This document shows positions 26,077-36,141 of a stretch of 37,619 nucleotides of DNA, in pieces; positions within the stretch are counted from its first letter, which is position 1; the number at the start of each line of letters is the position of its first letter. Both the position numbers and the translations under genes were made by a program. The notes beneath the pieces are model-generated. The model saw only the letters and a program-made list of their open reading frames with translations, was not told the DNA's origin and ran no database searches. Origin of the DNA: Natronococcus jeotgali DSM 18795 (GTDB lineage Archaea; Halobacteriota; Halobacteria; Halobacteriales; Natrialbaceae); assembly GCF_000337695.1 (NCBI RefSeq), contig NZ_AOIA01000151.1, positions 43,058 through 80,676 of the forward strand, in the 5' to 3' direction.

Positions 26077-27081
26077 TTAGAGCTCGGGTGCGACCTCCCG
26101 GCCGAGCCGTTCGATCGACTCGCAGAGCGCGTCCGTCCCGATTCCGGGACAGTACGACCGAAAGATGACGTGGACGTCGTCGCCCAGTCGCTCGCGGTAG
26201 GTCGCGAGCTCCTCGCGGACCTGCTCGGGGGTGCCGACGATCGCGTCCTCCCTGAGTTCCGCCTTCTTCTCCTCGGAGAGCCCGTCGCCGACGTCCTCGT
26301 CGCCCATCCACTCGGCGTATTTGCGTTGCTGGTAGAAGTAGCCCTCGCGCATCCGCTCCCAAGCTTCCGCCTCGGAGTCGCCGACGAAGCCGTAGCGGAT
26401 CACGTACGTCGTGAACTCCCCGTCGATCCCCTCCTCCTCGCGGACGCGTCGGATGTCGGCCATCCGGGTCTCGACGTCCTCGAGCGAGAGCATCTCGTTG
26501 GCACACCAGCCGTCGGCCATCCGAGCCGCGCGCCTGACGGCGGGCTTGGCGAGCCCGCCGAGGACGATCGGCGGCGCCTCGTCCGGGGTCGGCGTCACCT
26601 CGGTCCCGGGATCGACCGCGTGGTAGTCGGGGTCGTACTCGAGCGGACCGGGCTCCCAGGCGTTTCGCAGCACGCGGATCGCGTCCTCTGTCCGGTCGGT
26701 TCGTTCGTCCTTGGGCACGCCGAAGTTCTCGAACTCCCGGTCCCAGTAGCCGATCGAGAGCCCGAGAGTCAACCGTCCGCCCGACAGGGCGTCGATCGTC
26801 GCGGCGTCCTCCGCGAGCCGGACCGAGTCGTAGAAGGGGGCGAGCCCGACGGCCGACCCGACCGTGATCTCGTCGGTGCGGCCAGCGAGGGCCCCCAGCG
26901 TCGGCACGGTCCCCGAGAGGTACCCGTCGTCGGTGAAGTGGTGTTCCGAGGTCCAGACGCTCTCGAGGCCGGCCTGGTCGGCGGTCTCGGCGATCGTCAG
27001 GAGGTCGTCGTACACCTCGGTCGTCGATCGGTCGTCGTCCGGGCGCCGCTGGGCGGTCAGCAGTCCGAGTCCGATATCCAT
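26077..27081 (-). CDS. LLM class flavin-dependent oxidoreductase
   Basis: The 334-residue protein is of the luciferase-like (LLM) TIM-barrel family, which uses FMN or F420. Recognised parts are MDIGLGLLTAQRRPDD, SVWTSEHHFTDDGYLSGTVP near 42-61, a DALSGGRLTLGLSIGYWDREFENFG stretch near 97-121 and IVGTPEQVREELATYRE near 285-301. Haloarchaea make F420, so an F420-dependent reaction is possible. The substrate is unknown. It lies 86 bp after pstA on the same strand and breaks the usual pst-phoU order, which could mean insertion into an older operon or only chance. Confidence 0.82.
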   Translation of the reverse strand: MDIGLGLLTAQRRPDDDRSTTEVYDDLLTIAETADQAGLESVWTSEHHFTDDGYLSGTVPTLGALAGRTDEITVGSAVGLAPFYDSVRLAEDAATIDALSGGRLTLGLSIGYWDREFENFGVPKDERTDRTEDAIRVLRNAWEPGPLEYDPDYHAVDPGTEVTPTPDEAPPIVLGGLAKPAVRRAARMADGWCANEMLSLEDVETRMADIRRVREEEGIDGEFTTYVIRYGFVGDSEAEAWERMREGYFYQQRKYAEWMGDEDVGDGLSEEKKAELREDAIVGTPEQVREELATYRERLGDDVHVIFRSYCPGIGTDALCESIERLGREVAPEL

Positions 27082-27167
27082 ACGGACGACGTCGGTCCCG
27101 AGGCGTGAAAGCGGGCGGCCTGAATACGGCGGCCCGACGGCCGATCGCGGTCGTCGGAACGGCCGGG

Positions 27168-28058
27168 TTACGAGCCGTCCTGCTGGTACCGGTTCCGGAT
27201 GAGGATCGCGACGGAGTTGATCGACAGCAACACGACCAGCAGCGTCACGACGCCCGCGGCGACGACGCCGTACTGGAACTCCGTCTCGGGGTACGACGAC
27301 CAGTTGTAGATCTGCAGGGGCATCGCGCTCACCTTGCTCAGGAAGCTGTTGGGAACGCCGAAGACGGTCGTCGGGGCCGCGATCATGATCAGCGGCGCGG
27401 TTTCGCCGATCGCCCGTCCGAGCGCCAGGATCGTTCCGGTCATGATCCCCGGCATCGCTCGCGGGAGAACGACGTTTCGGATCGTCTGCCACTTCGTCGC
27501 GCCCATCCCGTAGGACGCCTGCCGCTGGGAGTCGGGGACCGATCGGATCGCCTCCTGGGCCGAGATGATCACGATCGGGAGGATGAGCAAGGCGACGGTA
27601 AACGCCGCGACGAAGATCGTCCCGTAGCCGAGATCCAGCAGAGTGACGAACAGCCCCAGCCCCAGCAGGCCGTAGACGACCGAGGGAACCCCGGCGAGGT
27701 TCGCGATGTTGAGTTCGATGAACTTGGTGAGGTAGCCGTCGCCGGCGTACTCCTCGAGGTAGATCGCGGCGCCGACGCCGAGCGGAAACGTGATCAGCGC
27801 GATCAGGAGCATGATCGCGATCGAGCCGACCAGCGCCGGCAGGAATCCGGCCTCGTACGGGTCCGGGTGGGGCGGGCTCGTGAGGAAGTCCCAGTCGAGC
27901 CAGCCGACGGCGTCGACGGAGACGTTCGCGAGCAGGGCCGCCAGCGAGACGATCCCGACGAGCGTCGCCGCCAGCGCGAGCAGGCGGAAGGCGGTGTCTT
28001 TCGTGCGACTGACCCGCCCGAACTCGGAGTCGGCGGCCTCGGACGTATCGGCCGCCAT
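27168..28058 (-). CDS. pstA: Phosphate ABC transporter permease PstA
   Basis: The 296-residue membrane protein has six likely helices and the ABC permease coupling loop TKWQTIRNVVLPRAMPGI (near 173-190), followed by ALGRAIGETAPLIMIA. It forms the membrane channel with PstC for high-affinity phosphate uptake. The start overlaps the pstC stop by one base. The C-terminus ends in a short polar tail. Confidence 0.95.
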   Translation of the reverse strand: MAADTSEAADSEFGRVSRTKDTAFRLLALAATLVGIVSLAALLANVSVDAVGWLDWDFLTSPPHPDPYEAGFLPALVGSIAIMLLIALITFPLGVGAAIYLEEYAGDGYLTKFIELNIANLAGVPSVVYGLLGLGLFVTLLDLGYGTIFVAAFTVALLILPIVIISAQEAIRSVPDSQRQASYGMGATKWQTIRNVVLPRAMPGIMTGTILALGRAIGETAPLIMIAAPTTVFGVPNSFLSKVSAMPLQIYNWSSYPETEFQYGVVAAGVVTLLVVLLSINSVAILIRNRYQQDGS

Positions 28059-28981
28059 CAGCGGTACACCTCCCGGTAGCGCGACGCGACGAATTCACTG
28101 ATGAGATTCATGACGAACGTGATGACGAACAGGGTGAGTCCGACCGCGAAGAGGCTCTTGTAGGCGGGGCCCTGGCCGACGAGGTCGCCCGTCCCGATCT
28201 GGACCATCGCCGCGGTCATCGTCTGGATCGAGTTCAGGAACAGGCCCGCGGGATCGGTCACGTCGATGAGCCGTGGCGTCTGGCCCGCCGCGATGGCGAC
28301 GATCATCGTCTCGCCGATCGCCCGCGAGAGCGCGAGGATGAACGACGAGAAGATGCCCGACAGCGCCGCGGGGACCACGACCGAGGTGGAGACGGTGAAC
28401 TTCGTCGCGCCCAGCCCGTAGCTGGCCTGGCGCAGCGAGTCCGGCACCGCGCTCATCGCGTCCTCGCTGATCGAGGAGACCATCGGAATGATCATGATCC
28501 CGACCATGATCGACGCCGAGAGCGCGTTGAACGTCGAAAGGGGAAGAAACGCATCCAGCGCCGGCGTGACGTAGACGAGCGCGAAGTAGCCGTAGACGAC
28601 CGTCGGAACGCCCGCCAGGACCTCGAGCGCGGGCTTGAGGTACGACCGCTGGCGCTCGGAGGCGTACTCGCTCAGGTAGATCGCCGTCAGCAGTCCGATC
28701 GGGAGCGCGACGAGCGCCGCCCCGACCGTGATGACCAGCGTCCCCGAGATCAGGGGCAACACGCCGAACGAGACCGGCTCGTTCGTCGGGCTCCACCGCG
28801 TGCCCGTGAGGAACTCGACGAAGGAGACGTCCGAGAAGAAATCGACCGCGTCGACGAGCAGCGTCGCCACGATCGCGACGGTCGTCAGGATCGACAGCAG
28901 CGCACACAGCATGAAGAGGTACCGAAACGCCGTTCCGCGGGCGGTTCGGGCCCCGTCGTGGGAGAAGTCCGGCTGGCTCAT
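28058..28981 (-). CDS. pstC: Phosphate ABC transporter permease PstC
   Basis: The 307-residue partner permease begins with a polar 20-residue segment, then helices from about residue 20. The coupling loop [18 protein letters not shown] and [19 protein letters not shown] are typical. Its ATG overlaps the pstS stop by 4 bp and its stop overlaps the pstA start, so pstS-pstC-pstA are one operon. Confidence 0.95.
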   Translation of the reverse strand: MSQPDFSHDGARTARGTAFRYLFMLCALLSILTTVAIVATLLVDAVDFFSDVSFVEFLTGTRWSPTNEPVSFGVLPLISGTLVITVGAALVALPIGLLTAIYLSEYASERQRSYLKPALEVLAGVPTVVYGYFALVYVTPALDAFLPLSTFNALSASIMVGIMIIPMVSSISEDAMSAVPDSLRQASYGLGATKFTVSTSVVVPAALSGIFSSFILALSRAIGETMIVAIAAGQTPRLIDVTDPAGLFLNSIQTMTAAMVQIGTGDLVGQGPAYKSLFAVGLTLFVITFVMNLISEFVASRYREVYR

Positions 28982-29952
28982 CCGTTCACCTCCGCGACCT
29001 GTTCTTCGAGGCGCTCGAGGTTCTCGTCGCGCTGGTCCTCGGTGATCGGGACGTAGCCGACGTCCGAGACGAGGTCCGTCGCGGCCCGTTCCATGTAGAA
29101 GCGAGCGAAGTCACGGACCGCGGAGTCGGCGAGCGACTCCTTGGCGACGTAGATGAAAAGCGGTCGCGAGAGGGGAGTGTACTCGCCGGACATCGCGGTT
29201 TCGGTCGACGGCTCGACGCAGCCGTTGCCGTCGTCGATCGAGACCGCCTTGATCGAATCCGGGTTCTCGCTGTAGTAGGAGAACCCGAAGTATCCCATCG
29301 CGTACTCCGAGCCCTGAACCCCCTGGACGATCGTTCGGTCGCGCTCGGTCGCGTAGTAGTCGCTCTTGTGGTTGATATCTTCCCCGAGGACCGCCTCGTT
29401 GAAGTAGTCGAACGTCCCCGAGGTCGTCGCGGCGCCGTAGAGCTCGAGTTCCTCGTCTGGCCAGTCCTCGTTGATGTCGCTCCAGCGCTCGGCGCCGTCG
29501 GCACGCCAGATCTCGCGGAGTTCCTCGACGGTCAGACAGTCGATCCAGTCCGCCTCGGGGTTGACCACGACCGTCAGCGCGTCGGTCGCGACCGTGAACT
29601 CGAGCGGCGTGATGTCGTTGTTCCCGCACTGGTCGATCTCGGCGTCGGCGATCTCCCGGCTCGCGTTGTTGACGTCGGTTCGTCCCGCACAGAAGAAGTT
29701 CCCGAACCCCCCGCCGGTTCCGGTCTTACTGATCGAGACGTTGACCGTCGGGTGCTCCTCGGAGAACGCGGACCCGATCGCCTCGGTCACGGGGAAGACG
29801 GTGCTGCTCCCCGCGATGTTTACCTGGTCGTCCTCCGCGGCGAAGACGCTGCTACACCCCGCCAAACTACTGGAGAGGCCGACACCCGCCGCGGCAAGAA
29901 GAGTACGCCGACTGACACCGGTCGGCAGCGACGCCGTGGTTTCTCTCGCCAT
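28978..29952 (-). CDS. pstS: Phosphate-binding Tat lipoprotein PstS
   Basis: The 324-residue protein is the extracellular phosphate receptor. The N-terminus has a twin-arginine motif SRRTLL (14-19), a hydrophobic stretch and a lipobox LAGC with Cys33, as in most haloarchaeal Tat lipoproteins. Phosphate-binding parts are AGSSTVFPV near 48-56, [12 protein letters not shown] near 75-86 and NNASREI. The ATG at 29952 was preferred to the GTG at 29955 because the promoter element then lies at exactly the same distance as at pstB. Confidence 0.95.
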   Translation of the reverse strand: MARETTASLPTGVSRRTLLAAAGVGLSSSLAGCSSVFAAEDDQVNIAGSSTVFPVTEAIGSAFSEEHPTVNVSISKTGTGGGFGNFFCAGRTDVNNASREIADAEIDQCGNNDITPLEFTVATDALTVVVNPEADWIDCLTVEELREIWRADGAERWSDINEDWPDEELELYGAATTSGTFDYFNEAVLGEDINHKSDYYATERDRTIVQGVQGSEYAMGYFGFSYYSENPDSIKAVSIDDGNGCVEPSTETAMSGEYTPLSRPLFIYVAKESLADSAVRDFARFYMERAATDLVSDVGYVPITEDQRDENLERLEEQVAEVNG

Positions 29953-29976
29953 CACGGGATAGAAGCCGTATCGGAG

Positions 29977-30015
29977 GTAAGTATACTACTATGATTGCTA
30001 TATAGAGATATATAT
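29977..30015 (-). promoter_or_regulatory. pstS promoter: TATA box and shared CTATATAG element
   Basis: On the minus strand an upstream element ATATATATCTCTATATAG (30015-29998) is followed by a TATA box GTATACTTAC (29986-29977), which is 25-34 nt before the ATG. The upstream element lies 46-63 nt before the start and matches the pstB promoter in 15 of 18 bases at the same distance. Confidence 0.7.
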
Positions 30016-30254
30016 CCTCGGTCGGGCGCTCTCGAGCCCCGGTTCTTCTCGGCGGGAGCCGCTACGACGCTACAGAGCGATACGTACTCCGAACGAATCG
30101 ACGACGGACGGCCTAATCGGTGTTCGGTAACGAATGCCGATCGAAAATATATAGGACGCTCGCGGAACTGGGGGACGAAGGGTCGGAGGGACGCGGTCGG
30201 TTCATCGTCGAGTTCGGCGGTTGAACGGCTACGCCGCCCGCGACGCGGCGGCGG
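30016..30254. other. Gene-free stretch between pstB and pstS
   Basis: No gene is seen in the 302-bp gap (29953-30254) outside the pstS promoter. A third AT-rich block, TCCTATATATTTTC on the minus strand (around 30141-30154), resembles half of the shared element and might be a second, more distant pstS promoter. Confidence 0.4.
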
Positions 30255-31250
30255 TTACCCGAACTTGCCGGTGATGTAGTCCTCGACGCGATCGCTCTCG
30301 GGGTTCTCGAAGATCTTGTTGGTGTTGTCGAACTCGACGAGGTTCCCGCCGGTGAGGAAGACGGCCGTCTTGTCGGAGATGCGGGCCGCCTGCTGCATGT
30401 TGTGGGTGACGATCGCAACCGTGTACTCCTCGGCGAGGTCCTCGATCAGGTCCTCGATCTTCGAGGTCGCGACCGGGTCCAGCGCCGAGGCCGGCTCGTC
30501 CATCAGGATGACCTCCGGGTCCGTGGCGATCGCCCGCGCGATACAGAGTCGCTGCTGTTGTCCGCCCGAGAGGTCGAGTCCGCTCTCGTCGAGCTGGTCC
30601 TCGACCTCCTCGAGCAGCGCCGCGCGCTCGAGGGCCGTGTGGACCCTCTCGTCGACGTCGTCGTCTTTCCCCTGGACGCGCAGCCCGTAGGCGACGTTGT
30701 CGTAGATGCTCTTCGGGAAGGGGTTGGGCTTCTGGAACACCATGCCGATCTTCCGACGCAGGGCGACGGGGTCGACGTCCTCGTCGTAGATGTTCTTGCC
30801 GTGGAAGTAGAGGTCGCCCTCGACCCGGGCCACGTCGATGAGGTCGTTCATTCGGTTGATCGACCGCAGGAACGTCGACTTCCCGCAGCCCGAGGGGCCG
30901 ATGAGCGCCGTTACCTGCTTCTCGGGGATGTCCATGTTGATCCCGTTCAGGGCTTGCGTGTCGCCGTAGAAAACGTCGAGATCCCGAGCCTCGATGACGG
31001 CGTCGTCAACTCGAGGCGATCCCAACGGCCTGTCGGCGCTCGACATGTCGACGTCGGCCGACGACGAAGTCGCCGTCCCCTCGCGCTCCCGACTCTCGAC
31101 CGCCGTGGATTCGCCGGTGTTCGCAGTCATGCCGGTTGCCTCAGCATTCGGGCTGAGCAAGTTACCTGTTGCGAAACGCCCGTCCGCGGAACCGATCGAT
31201 GCGAGTTGCGATCGCAGTCCGTCGAGCCGGCCGTTCGTCTCGTCGCTCAT
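30255..31250 (-). CDS. pstB: Phosphate ABC transporter ATPase PstB with N-terminal extension
   Basis: The 331-residue ATPase has Walker [10 protein letters not shown] near 118-126, the Q-loop, the signature LSGGQQQR near 228-235 and Walker [14 protein letters not shown] near 248-260. PstB proteins are usually near 250-290 residues; here some 80 residues of polar Ser/Thr/Glu-rich sequence precede the ABC domain. The ATG at 31250 agrees with the promoter spacing; an internal ATG at 31130 would remove half of the extension. It lies upstream of pstS with its own promoter instead of in the common pstSCAB order. Confidence 0.94.
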   Translation of the reverse strand: MSDETNGRLDGLRSQLASIGSADGRFATGNLLSPNAEATGMTANTGESTAVESREREGTATSSSADVDMSSADRPLGSPRVDDAVIEARDLDVFYGDTQALNGINMDIPEKQVTALIGPSGCGKSTFLRSINRMNDLIDVARVEGDLYFHGKNIYDEDVDPVALRRKIGMVFQKPNPFPKSIYDNVAYGLRVQGKDDDVDERVHTALERAALLEEVEDQLDESGLDLSGGQQQRLCIARAIATDPEVILMDEPASALDPVATSKIEDLIEDLAEEYTVAIVTHNMQQAARISDKTAVFLTGGNLVEFDNTNKIFENPESDRVEDYITGKFG

Positions 31251-31273
31251 TACCTCTCTCGAGGTGAGATCCG

Positions 31274-31313
31274 CCTAAATACCATGCTATGTCTCCTATA
31301 TAGACCTATATAC
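31274..31313 (-). promoter_or_regulatory. pstB promoter: TATA box and shared CTATATAG element
   Basis: On the minus strand GTATATAGGTCTATATAG (31313-31296) is followed by a TATA box GGTATTTAGG (31283-31274), 24-33 nt before the ATG. The upstream element sits 46-63 nt before the start, as at pstS. Confidence 0.7.
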
Positions 31314-31487
31314 TCGTCTCCGACTGGTCGTCTCCCGGATCATTCGGACGACGCCTCGGTCCCGGCGGGCCGCCGAGGAACGCGGCGTTCCGCGAGCGGA
31401 CCGCTGCGAGTCCCCGGCGTGCGTACGACATCGTACCGGGGTCTCGCGATGCCTCCGGACGGCTCAATAGTGCAACTAGGAACCGAT

Positions 31488-31736
31488 ATGTATCGACCCG
31501 TCGTCGAGACGACCATGCGCGAACTCTCGAGCGAGGACGAGGCGAGCAGCGAGCGAGCGAGCGACCCCGCGCCCTCGGCGCCGGCGTCGACGTCGCTCGA
31601 CAGCGCCGTCGTCAGCTACGAGGATCGGGCGGACCGCCGGACGGTGTTTCCCGCGGACTGTCCGGACGAGCGGAAGCTCACGGCCTGGTTGAGTGCGAAC
31701 GCGACCGCGTTCGTCGACCTCGAGGAGCGTCGCTGA
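31488..31736 (+). CDS. Small haloarchaeal protein (DUF7511-like)
   Basis: The 82-residue protein has a Ser/Glu/Ala-rich N-terminal half and a conserved-looking end: SLDSAVVSYEDRADRRTVF, PADCPDERKLTAWLSANA. It resembles a haloarchaeal DUF7511 family of unknown role (from memory). The start is uncertain: ATG 31488 is only 11 nt after an aatag-type TATA candidate, so ATG 31515 (73 residues) is an equal choice. Confidence 0.6.
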   Translation: MYRPVVETTMRELSSEDEASSERASDPAPSAPASTSLDSAVVSYEDRADRRTVFPADCPDERKLTAWLSANATAFVDLEERR

Positions 31737-31786
31737 GCGAGCGGTCGTCTCGCCGGCGTCGCGGAAAACGGTTCGACGGTCGGGAA

Positions 31787-32158
31787 CTACTCGAGGAGAA
31801 CGGCGTTGACTTGCCCGGTCTGGCCGGGGCGGGACGTCACGCGGGCCTGCCCTTCGGACGTCTCGATGACGGCGCCTTTCGTGATGATGTTCCGTCGGAC
31901 GTAGTTCGGGTTCGCGTCGTTCTCGACGACGTCTTCGATCTCGGCGGTGACGGTCTCGCCGCCCTCGTTGACGTTTGCAACGTTAGTCGCGAGCGCGCGG
32001 GTCTTCGTGTCGGTGCCGCGGACGTCGACGACGCGGAATCGGGGCTCGCCGACCTGGGTCTCGGTCGGGAGTCGACCGAGCTCGTTCTTGCGGCGCTTCC
32101 GGACGTTCTTCAGTCGACCACCGGTTCGCTTGCGCGTGGAGCGTCCCTGGTTTTGCAT
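31787..32158 (-). CDS. rps8e: 30S ribosomal protein S8e
   Basis: The 123-residue protein is the archaeal/eukaryotic small-subunit protein S8e. The start GRSTRKRTGGRLKNVRKRRK is the basic rRNA-binding segment, and NPNYVRRNIITKGAVIET and TSRPGQTGQVNAVLL are family landmarks. Length is normal. It stands alone, not within a ribosomal operon. Confidence 0.95.
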   Translation of the reverse strand: MQNQGRSTRKRTGGRLKNVRKRRKNELGRLPTETQVGEPRFRVVDVRGTDTKTRALATNVANVNEGGETVTAEIEDVVENDANPNYVRRNIITKGAVIETSEGQARVTSRPGQTGQVNAVLLE

Positions 32159-32230
32159 ACTCGGACAACGTCCCGGCGGCTACTTGAATCCACGCTTTCG
32201 GATCGCCCCGCGATTTCGCACGGTTGCGGG

Positions 32231-33652
32231 TCACTCGTCGGGAACGAGGCAGTAGGCGTGGCCCGGCTCCTCGAGGGTCGTCTCGACGTCGTCGTCCCAG
32301 TAGTTCGAGAAGACGCCCCGCTCGGCGTAGTAGATCCGGCCGTCGCGGGGGACCGGCGCGCTCGAGACGTGGCCGCGGTTCTCGACCCGCCAGCGCCGGT
32401 CTCCGGTCTCCTTGTCCAGCGCGTACAGGTGCGAGTCGTAGGAGCCGACGAGGACGGCGTCGGCGGTGACGGTCACCGCGCCGATGATCGAGCCGTTGAC
32501 GTCGGTCGCCCACAGCTGCTCGCCGGTCTCGCAGTCGATCGCGTAGACGTGGTCGTCGTTGCTCCCGGTGTAGACGACGTTCTCCTCGGGATCCAGCGCG
32601 GGGTTGGCCATCGACCGGTTCTCGAACTCGAAGGTCCACTCCTCGGTCCCGTCCTCGAGGTCGATGCAGTGGAACCGTTCGTCCCAGGAGCCGACGTAGC
32701 CGTAGCCGTCGTGAGCCGCGATCGTCCCCTTGATCTGGGCGCCGAGGTTGAACTCGCCGCCGGCTTTCTCCTCGCCGTCGGGGCCGTCCTCGCCGCCGGT
32801 CTGGTACGTCCAGGCGAACTCGAGGGAGGGGAACTCCCAGCAGTAGACGACGCCGTCGTTCGAGCCGGCACAGAGCCGCCCCGCCTCGAGGTCGATCGTC
32901 GGCGAGGGGTGGGCCTGGCCCCAGATGCGGTCGTCGTGCCAGGTCGGCTCGCCCGTGGTGGCGTCGAACGTCCACAGCGCGCCCGAGGAGGGGCCGCCGT
33001 ACTCGGCGATCACGTACAGCGTGCCGTCGTAGTAGGCGGGGCTCGAGCCGATCGCCAGCGTCCCCTCGAGTTCGTGGGATGGGGTGTGCCAGACGATCTC
33101 GCCGGTTTCGACGTCGATCGCGTACAGGTCCCCGTCGTAGCCGCCGACGTAGGCCGTGCCGTCGACGATCGCCGGCGAGCCGTGAAATCCGAGGTCGGTC
33201 GCACCGGTCTCGGTCAGCCAGCGGGGTTCGCCCGAGGGCTGGACGCCGTGGACGAACCCGGTGTCGCCGGCGATCACGATCGTCTCGCCGTCGGGCGTCG
33301 GCAGCGGGCTCGACTTCGCGGCGGTGTGGCCCACGTTGTTGATCGGGAACGACCAGTTGACGCTGACGGAGTCGGGCACGCTCTCGTCGGGGTAGTAGCC
33401 CAGGCGGCGCAGTCCGCGGCGAAACATCGCCACGTCGTCGTCGGGGTGGCTCGCGTACGACGAGACGTCGTCGGCGACGTCGGGGTCGGGGTCATTACCG
33501 TCGGCGCCGTTTTCCTGGTCCGTCGGCTCCCACAGGGTACAGCCCGCGAGTCCCGCAGTCGCGGCGACCCCGGTGGCGCGAAGGAACCGTCTGCGGTGCG
33601 CGTCGGTCGGTGCGGCGGAGTCGGCGAACGGGGGCTGAGATCGATCTGGCAT
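32231..33652 (-). CDS. Tat lipoprotein with PQQ-type beta-propeller
   Basis: The 473-residue protein begins with a Tat signal (RRRFLRATGVAATAGLAGC, lipobox Cys near 38), so it is exported folded and anchored on the outer face. At least six propeller blades follow, each with a G-x-V/L-Y-x-G-S/Y-D-x-x-L-Y-A-I/L-D-x-x-T-G-x-x-x-W pattern, e.g. VGGYDGDLYAIDVETGEIVW. The repeats are of the PQQ/BamB-like kind; the catalytic residues of true quinoprotein dehydrogenases are not evident, so it is more likely a scaffold or binding protein. Its stop is 72 bp upstream of the S8e start on the same strand. Confidence 0.85.
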   Translation of the reverse strand: MPDRSQPPFADSAAPTDAHRRRFLRATGVAATAGLAGCTLWEPTDQENGADGNDPDPDVADDVSSYASHPDDDVAMFRRGLRRLGYYPDESVPDSVSVNWSFPINNVGHTAAKSSPLPTPDGETIVIAGDTGFVHGVQPSGEPRWLTETGATDLGFHGSPAIVDGTAYVGGYDGDLYAIDVETGEIVWHTPSHELEGTLAIGSSPAYYDGTLYVIAEYGGPSSGALWTFDATTGEPTWHDDRIWGQAHPSPTIDLEAGRLCAGSNDGVVYCWEFPSLEFAWTYQTGGEDGPDGEEKAGGEFNLGAQIKGTIAAHDGYGYVGSWDERFHCIDLEDGTEEWTFEFENRSMANPALDPEENVVYTGSNDDHVYAIDCETGEQLWATDVNGSIIGAVTVTADAVLVGSYDSHLYALDKETGDRRWRVENRGHVSSAPVPRDGRIYYAERGVFSNYWDDDVETTLEEPGHAYCLVPDE

Positions 33653-33758
33653 ATCGGGAGGTCCGTGAAAATTCGACGGAACGTATCCACAAAAGAATCC
33701 CGGTGTCCGTCGATCGCGCCCCGTTTCGGCTCCGGGCCGGCGGGGAGTCGCCCTCGGT

Positions 33759-36014
33759 CTACTCCTGTTGAGCGTCGACGACCGCCACGCCGGCCAGGTT
33801 CACGATGTCCTTGACCTCGTCGCCCCGCTGGAGGACGTGGACCGGTTCGTCCATGCCCACGAGCATCGGTCCGATCGCCTCGGCGCCGCCCAGCCGCTGG
33901 AGCAGCTTGTAGCCGATGTTGCCCGCCTCGAGGTTGGGGAAGACGAGCACGTTCGCGGGTTCCTCGAGCTCCGAGAAGCCGTAGGTTCCCTCGAGGATGT
34001 CCTCGACGACGGCGGTGTCGGCCTGCATCTCGCCGTCGACGGGGAAGTCGACCTCGGGGTCGTCCTGGAGCTGTCGGGCCGCCCGTCGGGGCTTTCGGGT
34101 CCCCTCGTTGTCGACGCTGCCGAAGTTCGAGTACGACAGCAACGCGGCCCGGGGTTCGACGTTGAACCGTCGGGCGAGCTTCCCGGTCTGTTTGGTTACC
34201 TCCGCGAGGACCTCCTCGTCGGGGTTCTGGTTGACCGTCGCGTCGGCGACGAAGATCACGCGGTTCTTGAAGGTGAGCATGTAGACGCCCGCGGCGTAGT
34301 CGACGTCGTCGGCGGTGCCGATCACCTGCAGCGGCGGCCGCAGCGCCGAAGGATAGTGATGAGAGAGCCCGGTCAGCAAGGCGTCGGCGTCGCCGCGTTC
34401 GACCATCACGCTCCCGAAGTAGTTCGAGTCGGTCTCGACGAGTTCGCCCGCCTCGGTTCGCGTGATCCCCTTGCGCCGGCGCAGTTCGTGGAGTCGGTCG
34501 GCGTAGGCGTCGTAGTCGCCGACCGCCGGGTCGGCGACCTGCGGTTCGAAGTCCAGGCCGAGGTTCGCGGCGGTCTGGCGGATCTCGCTTTCGTCGCCGA
34601 TCAGGATCGGCGCGGCGACCCCCTGCTCCTGGATCTGGTAGGCCGCCCGGATCATCTTCTCGTTTTCGCCCTCCGCGAGCGCGACCCGCTTGGGGTCGCT
34701 CTTGGCCTTGTTCAGCACGACCCGCATCATCTCGCGGGACTTTCCGAGGCGAGCTTCCAGCTGTTCTTCGTACTCCTCGAGGTCGATCTCGGTGCGGGCG
34801 GCGCCGCTTTCCATCGCCGCCTCGGCGACGGCGGGCGCGACCCGGAACAGCACGCGCGGATCGACGGGCTTCGGGATGATGTAGTCGGGGCCGTACTGCA
34901 GGGGTTCGTCGCCGTAGGCCTTGACGACGGCGTCGGGAACGTCCTCGCGGGCAAGTCGGGCCAGCGCGCGGGCGCAGGCGACTTTCATCTCCTCGTTGAT
35001 CTCGGTCGCGCGGACGTCCAGCGCACCCCGGAAGATGAAGGGGAATCCGAGCACGTTGTTGACCTGATTGGGGTAGTCCGACCGACCCGTGGCCATGATG
35101 ACCGTATCGTCGCGGGCGGCTTTCGCCTCCTCGTAGCCGATCTCGGGGTCGGGGTTGGCCATCGCGAAGATGATCGGATCCTCGTTCATCGAACGGACCA
35201 TCTCCTGGGAGACGATTCCGCCCGCCGAGAGCCCGACTAGCACGTCGGCGCCCGCCATCGCGTCCGCGAGGTCGCCCCCGGGCAGGTCGCGGGCGAACTC
35301 CCGCTTGTACTCGTTGACGTCGCCGGCCTCGGCCCGGCGCTGGGTGATGATCCCCGTGGAGTCACACATCGTGATGTTCTCCTTGCGGACCCCGAGCGAG
35401 ACGTAAAAGCGGGCCGTCGCGATCGCGCTCGCGCCCGCCCCCGAGAACACCACCTCGAGGTCCTCGAGTTCCTTGTCCGCGACGTCGGCGGCGTTGACGA
35501 GCGCGGCCCCGGAGATGATCGCGGTGCCGTGTTGGTCGTCGTGGAACACGGGGATGTCCATCTCCTCGCCCAGTCGCTCCTCGATGGTGAAACACTCCGG
35601 CGCCTTGATGTCCTCGAGGTTGATCCCGCCGAAGGTCGGCCCCATCATCCGCACGGCGTTGATGAGTTCTTCGGGATCGGCCTCGTCGAGTTCGATGTCG
35701 AAGACGTCGATGTCCGCGAAGCGCTTGAACAGGACGCCTTTCCCCTCCATTACCGGTTTCGACGCCTGCGCGCCGATGTTACCGAGGCCCAACACGGCCG
35801 ATCCGTTCGAGACGACGCCGACGAGGTTTCCCTTCGCCGTGTACGAGTAAGAGTCGTTTTCGTCCTCGGCGATCTCCATACACGGCGCGGCGACGCCCGG
35901 CGAGTACGCGAGCGAGAGATCCCGCTGTGTATTCGTCGGTTTCGTGGTCGATATTTCGATCTTACCCGGCGGATCGGTCCGGTGATACTCCAGTGAATCC
36001 TCGTCGAGTCCCAT
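33759..36014 (-). CDS. maeB: NADP malic enzyme fused to phosphotransacetylase-like domain
   Basis: The 751-residue protein has a malic enzyme part (about 1-420) and a phosphate acetyl/butyryltransferase-like part (about 430-750), as in MaeB. Motifs are YSPGVAAPC near 37-45, [12 protein letters not shown] near 156-167 and the Rossmann [17 protein letters not shown] near 189-205. It turns malate into pyruvate and CO2 with NADP; the Pta-like part usually senses acetyl-CoA rather than catalyses. ATG 36014 was chosen because GTTTTTAGT lies 23-31 nt upstream; the first ATG at 36047 would start before that box. Confidence 0.94.
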   Translation of the reverse strand: MGLDEDSLEYHRTDPPGKIEISTTKPTNTQRDLSLAYSPGVAAPCMEIAEDENDSYSYTAKGNLVGVVSNGSAVLGLGNIGAQASKPVMEGKGVLFKRFADIDVFDIELDEADPEELINAVRMMGPTFGGINLEDIKAPECFTIEERLGEEMDIPVFHDDQHGTAIISGAALVNAADVADKELEDLEVVFSGAGASAIATARFYVSLGVRKENITMCDSTGIITQRRAEAGDVNEYKREFARDLPGGDLADAMAGADVLVGLSAGGIVSQEMVRSMNEDPIIFAMANPDPEIGYEEAKAARDDTVIMATGRSDYPNQVNNVLGFPFIFRGALDVRATEINEEMKVACARALARLAREDVPDAVVKAYGDEPLQYGPDYIIPKPVDPRVLFRVAPAVAEAAMESGAARTEIDLEEYEEQLEARLGKSREMMRVVLNKAKSDPKRVALAEGENEKMIRAAYQIQEQGVAAPILIGDESEIRQTAANLGLDFEPQVADPAVGDYDAYADRLHELRRRKGITRTEAGELVETDSNYFGSVMVERGDADALLTGLSHHYPSALRPPLQVIGTADDVDYAAGVYMLTFKNRVIFVADATVNQNPDEEVLAEVTKQTGKLARRFNVEPRAALLSYSNFGSVDNEGTRKPRRAARQLQDDPEVDFPVDGEMQADTAVVEDILEGTYGFSELEEPANVLVFPNLEAGNIGYKLLQRLGGAEAIGPMLVGMDEPVHVLQRGDEVKDIVNLAGVAVVDAQQE

Positions 36015-36036
36015 ACGGGAGCCACTGCGGGATACC

Positions 36037-36045
36037 ACTAAAAAC
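36037..36045 (-). promoter_or_regulatory. TATA box of maeB
   Basis: GTTTTTAGT on the minus strand, 23-31 nt before ATG 36014; supports a leaderless start. Confidence 0.6.
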
Positions 36046-36111
36046 AATGCGAAAGGGACAATCGACGATCGTCGAATTCGGTACGAACGGAAGCACTGAC
36101 GGAGTCGACCG

Positions 36112-36120
36112 TTTTATACG
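36112..36120 (+). promoter_or_regulatory. TATA box of coaD
   Basis: ttttatacg lies 22-30 nt before ATG 36142, fitting a leaderless message divergent from maeB. Confidence 0.65.
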
Positions 36121-36141
36121 CGCCGCTCCAGTGGATGGAGT

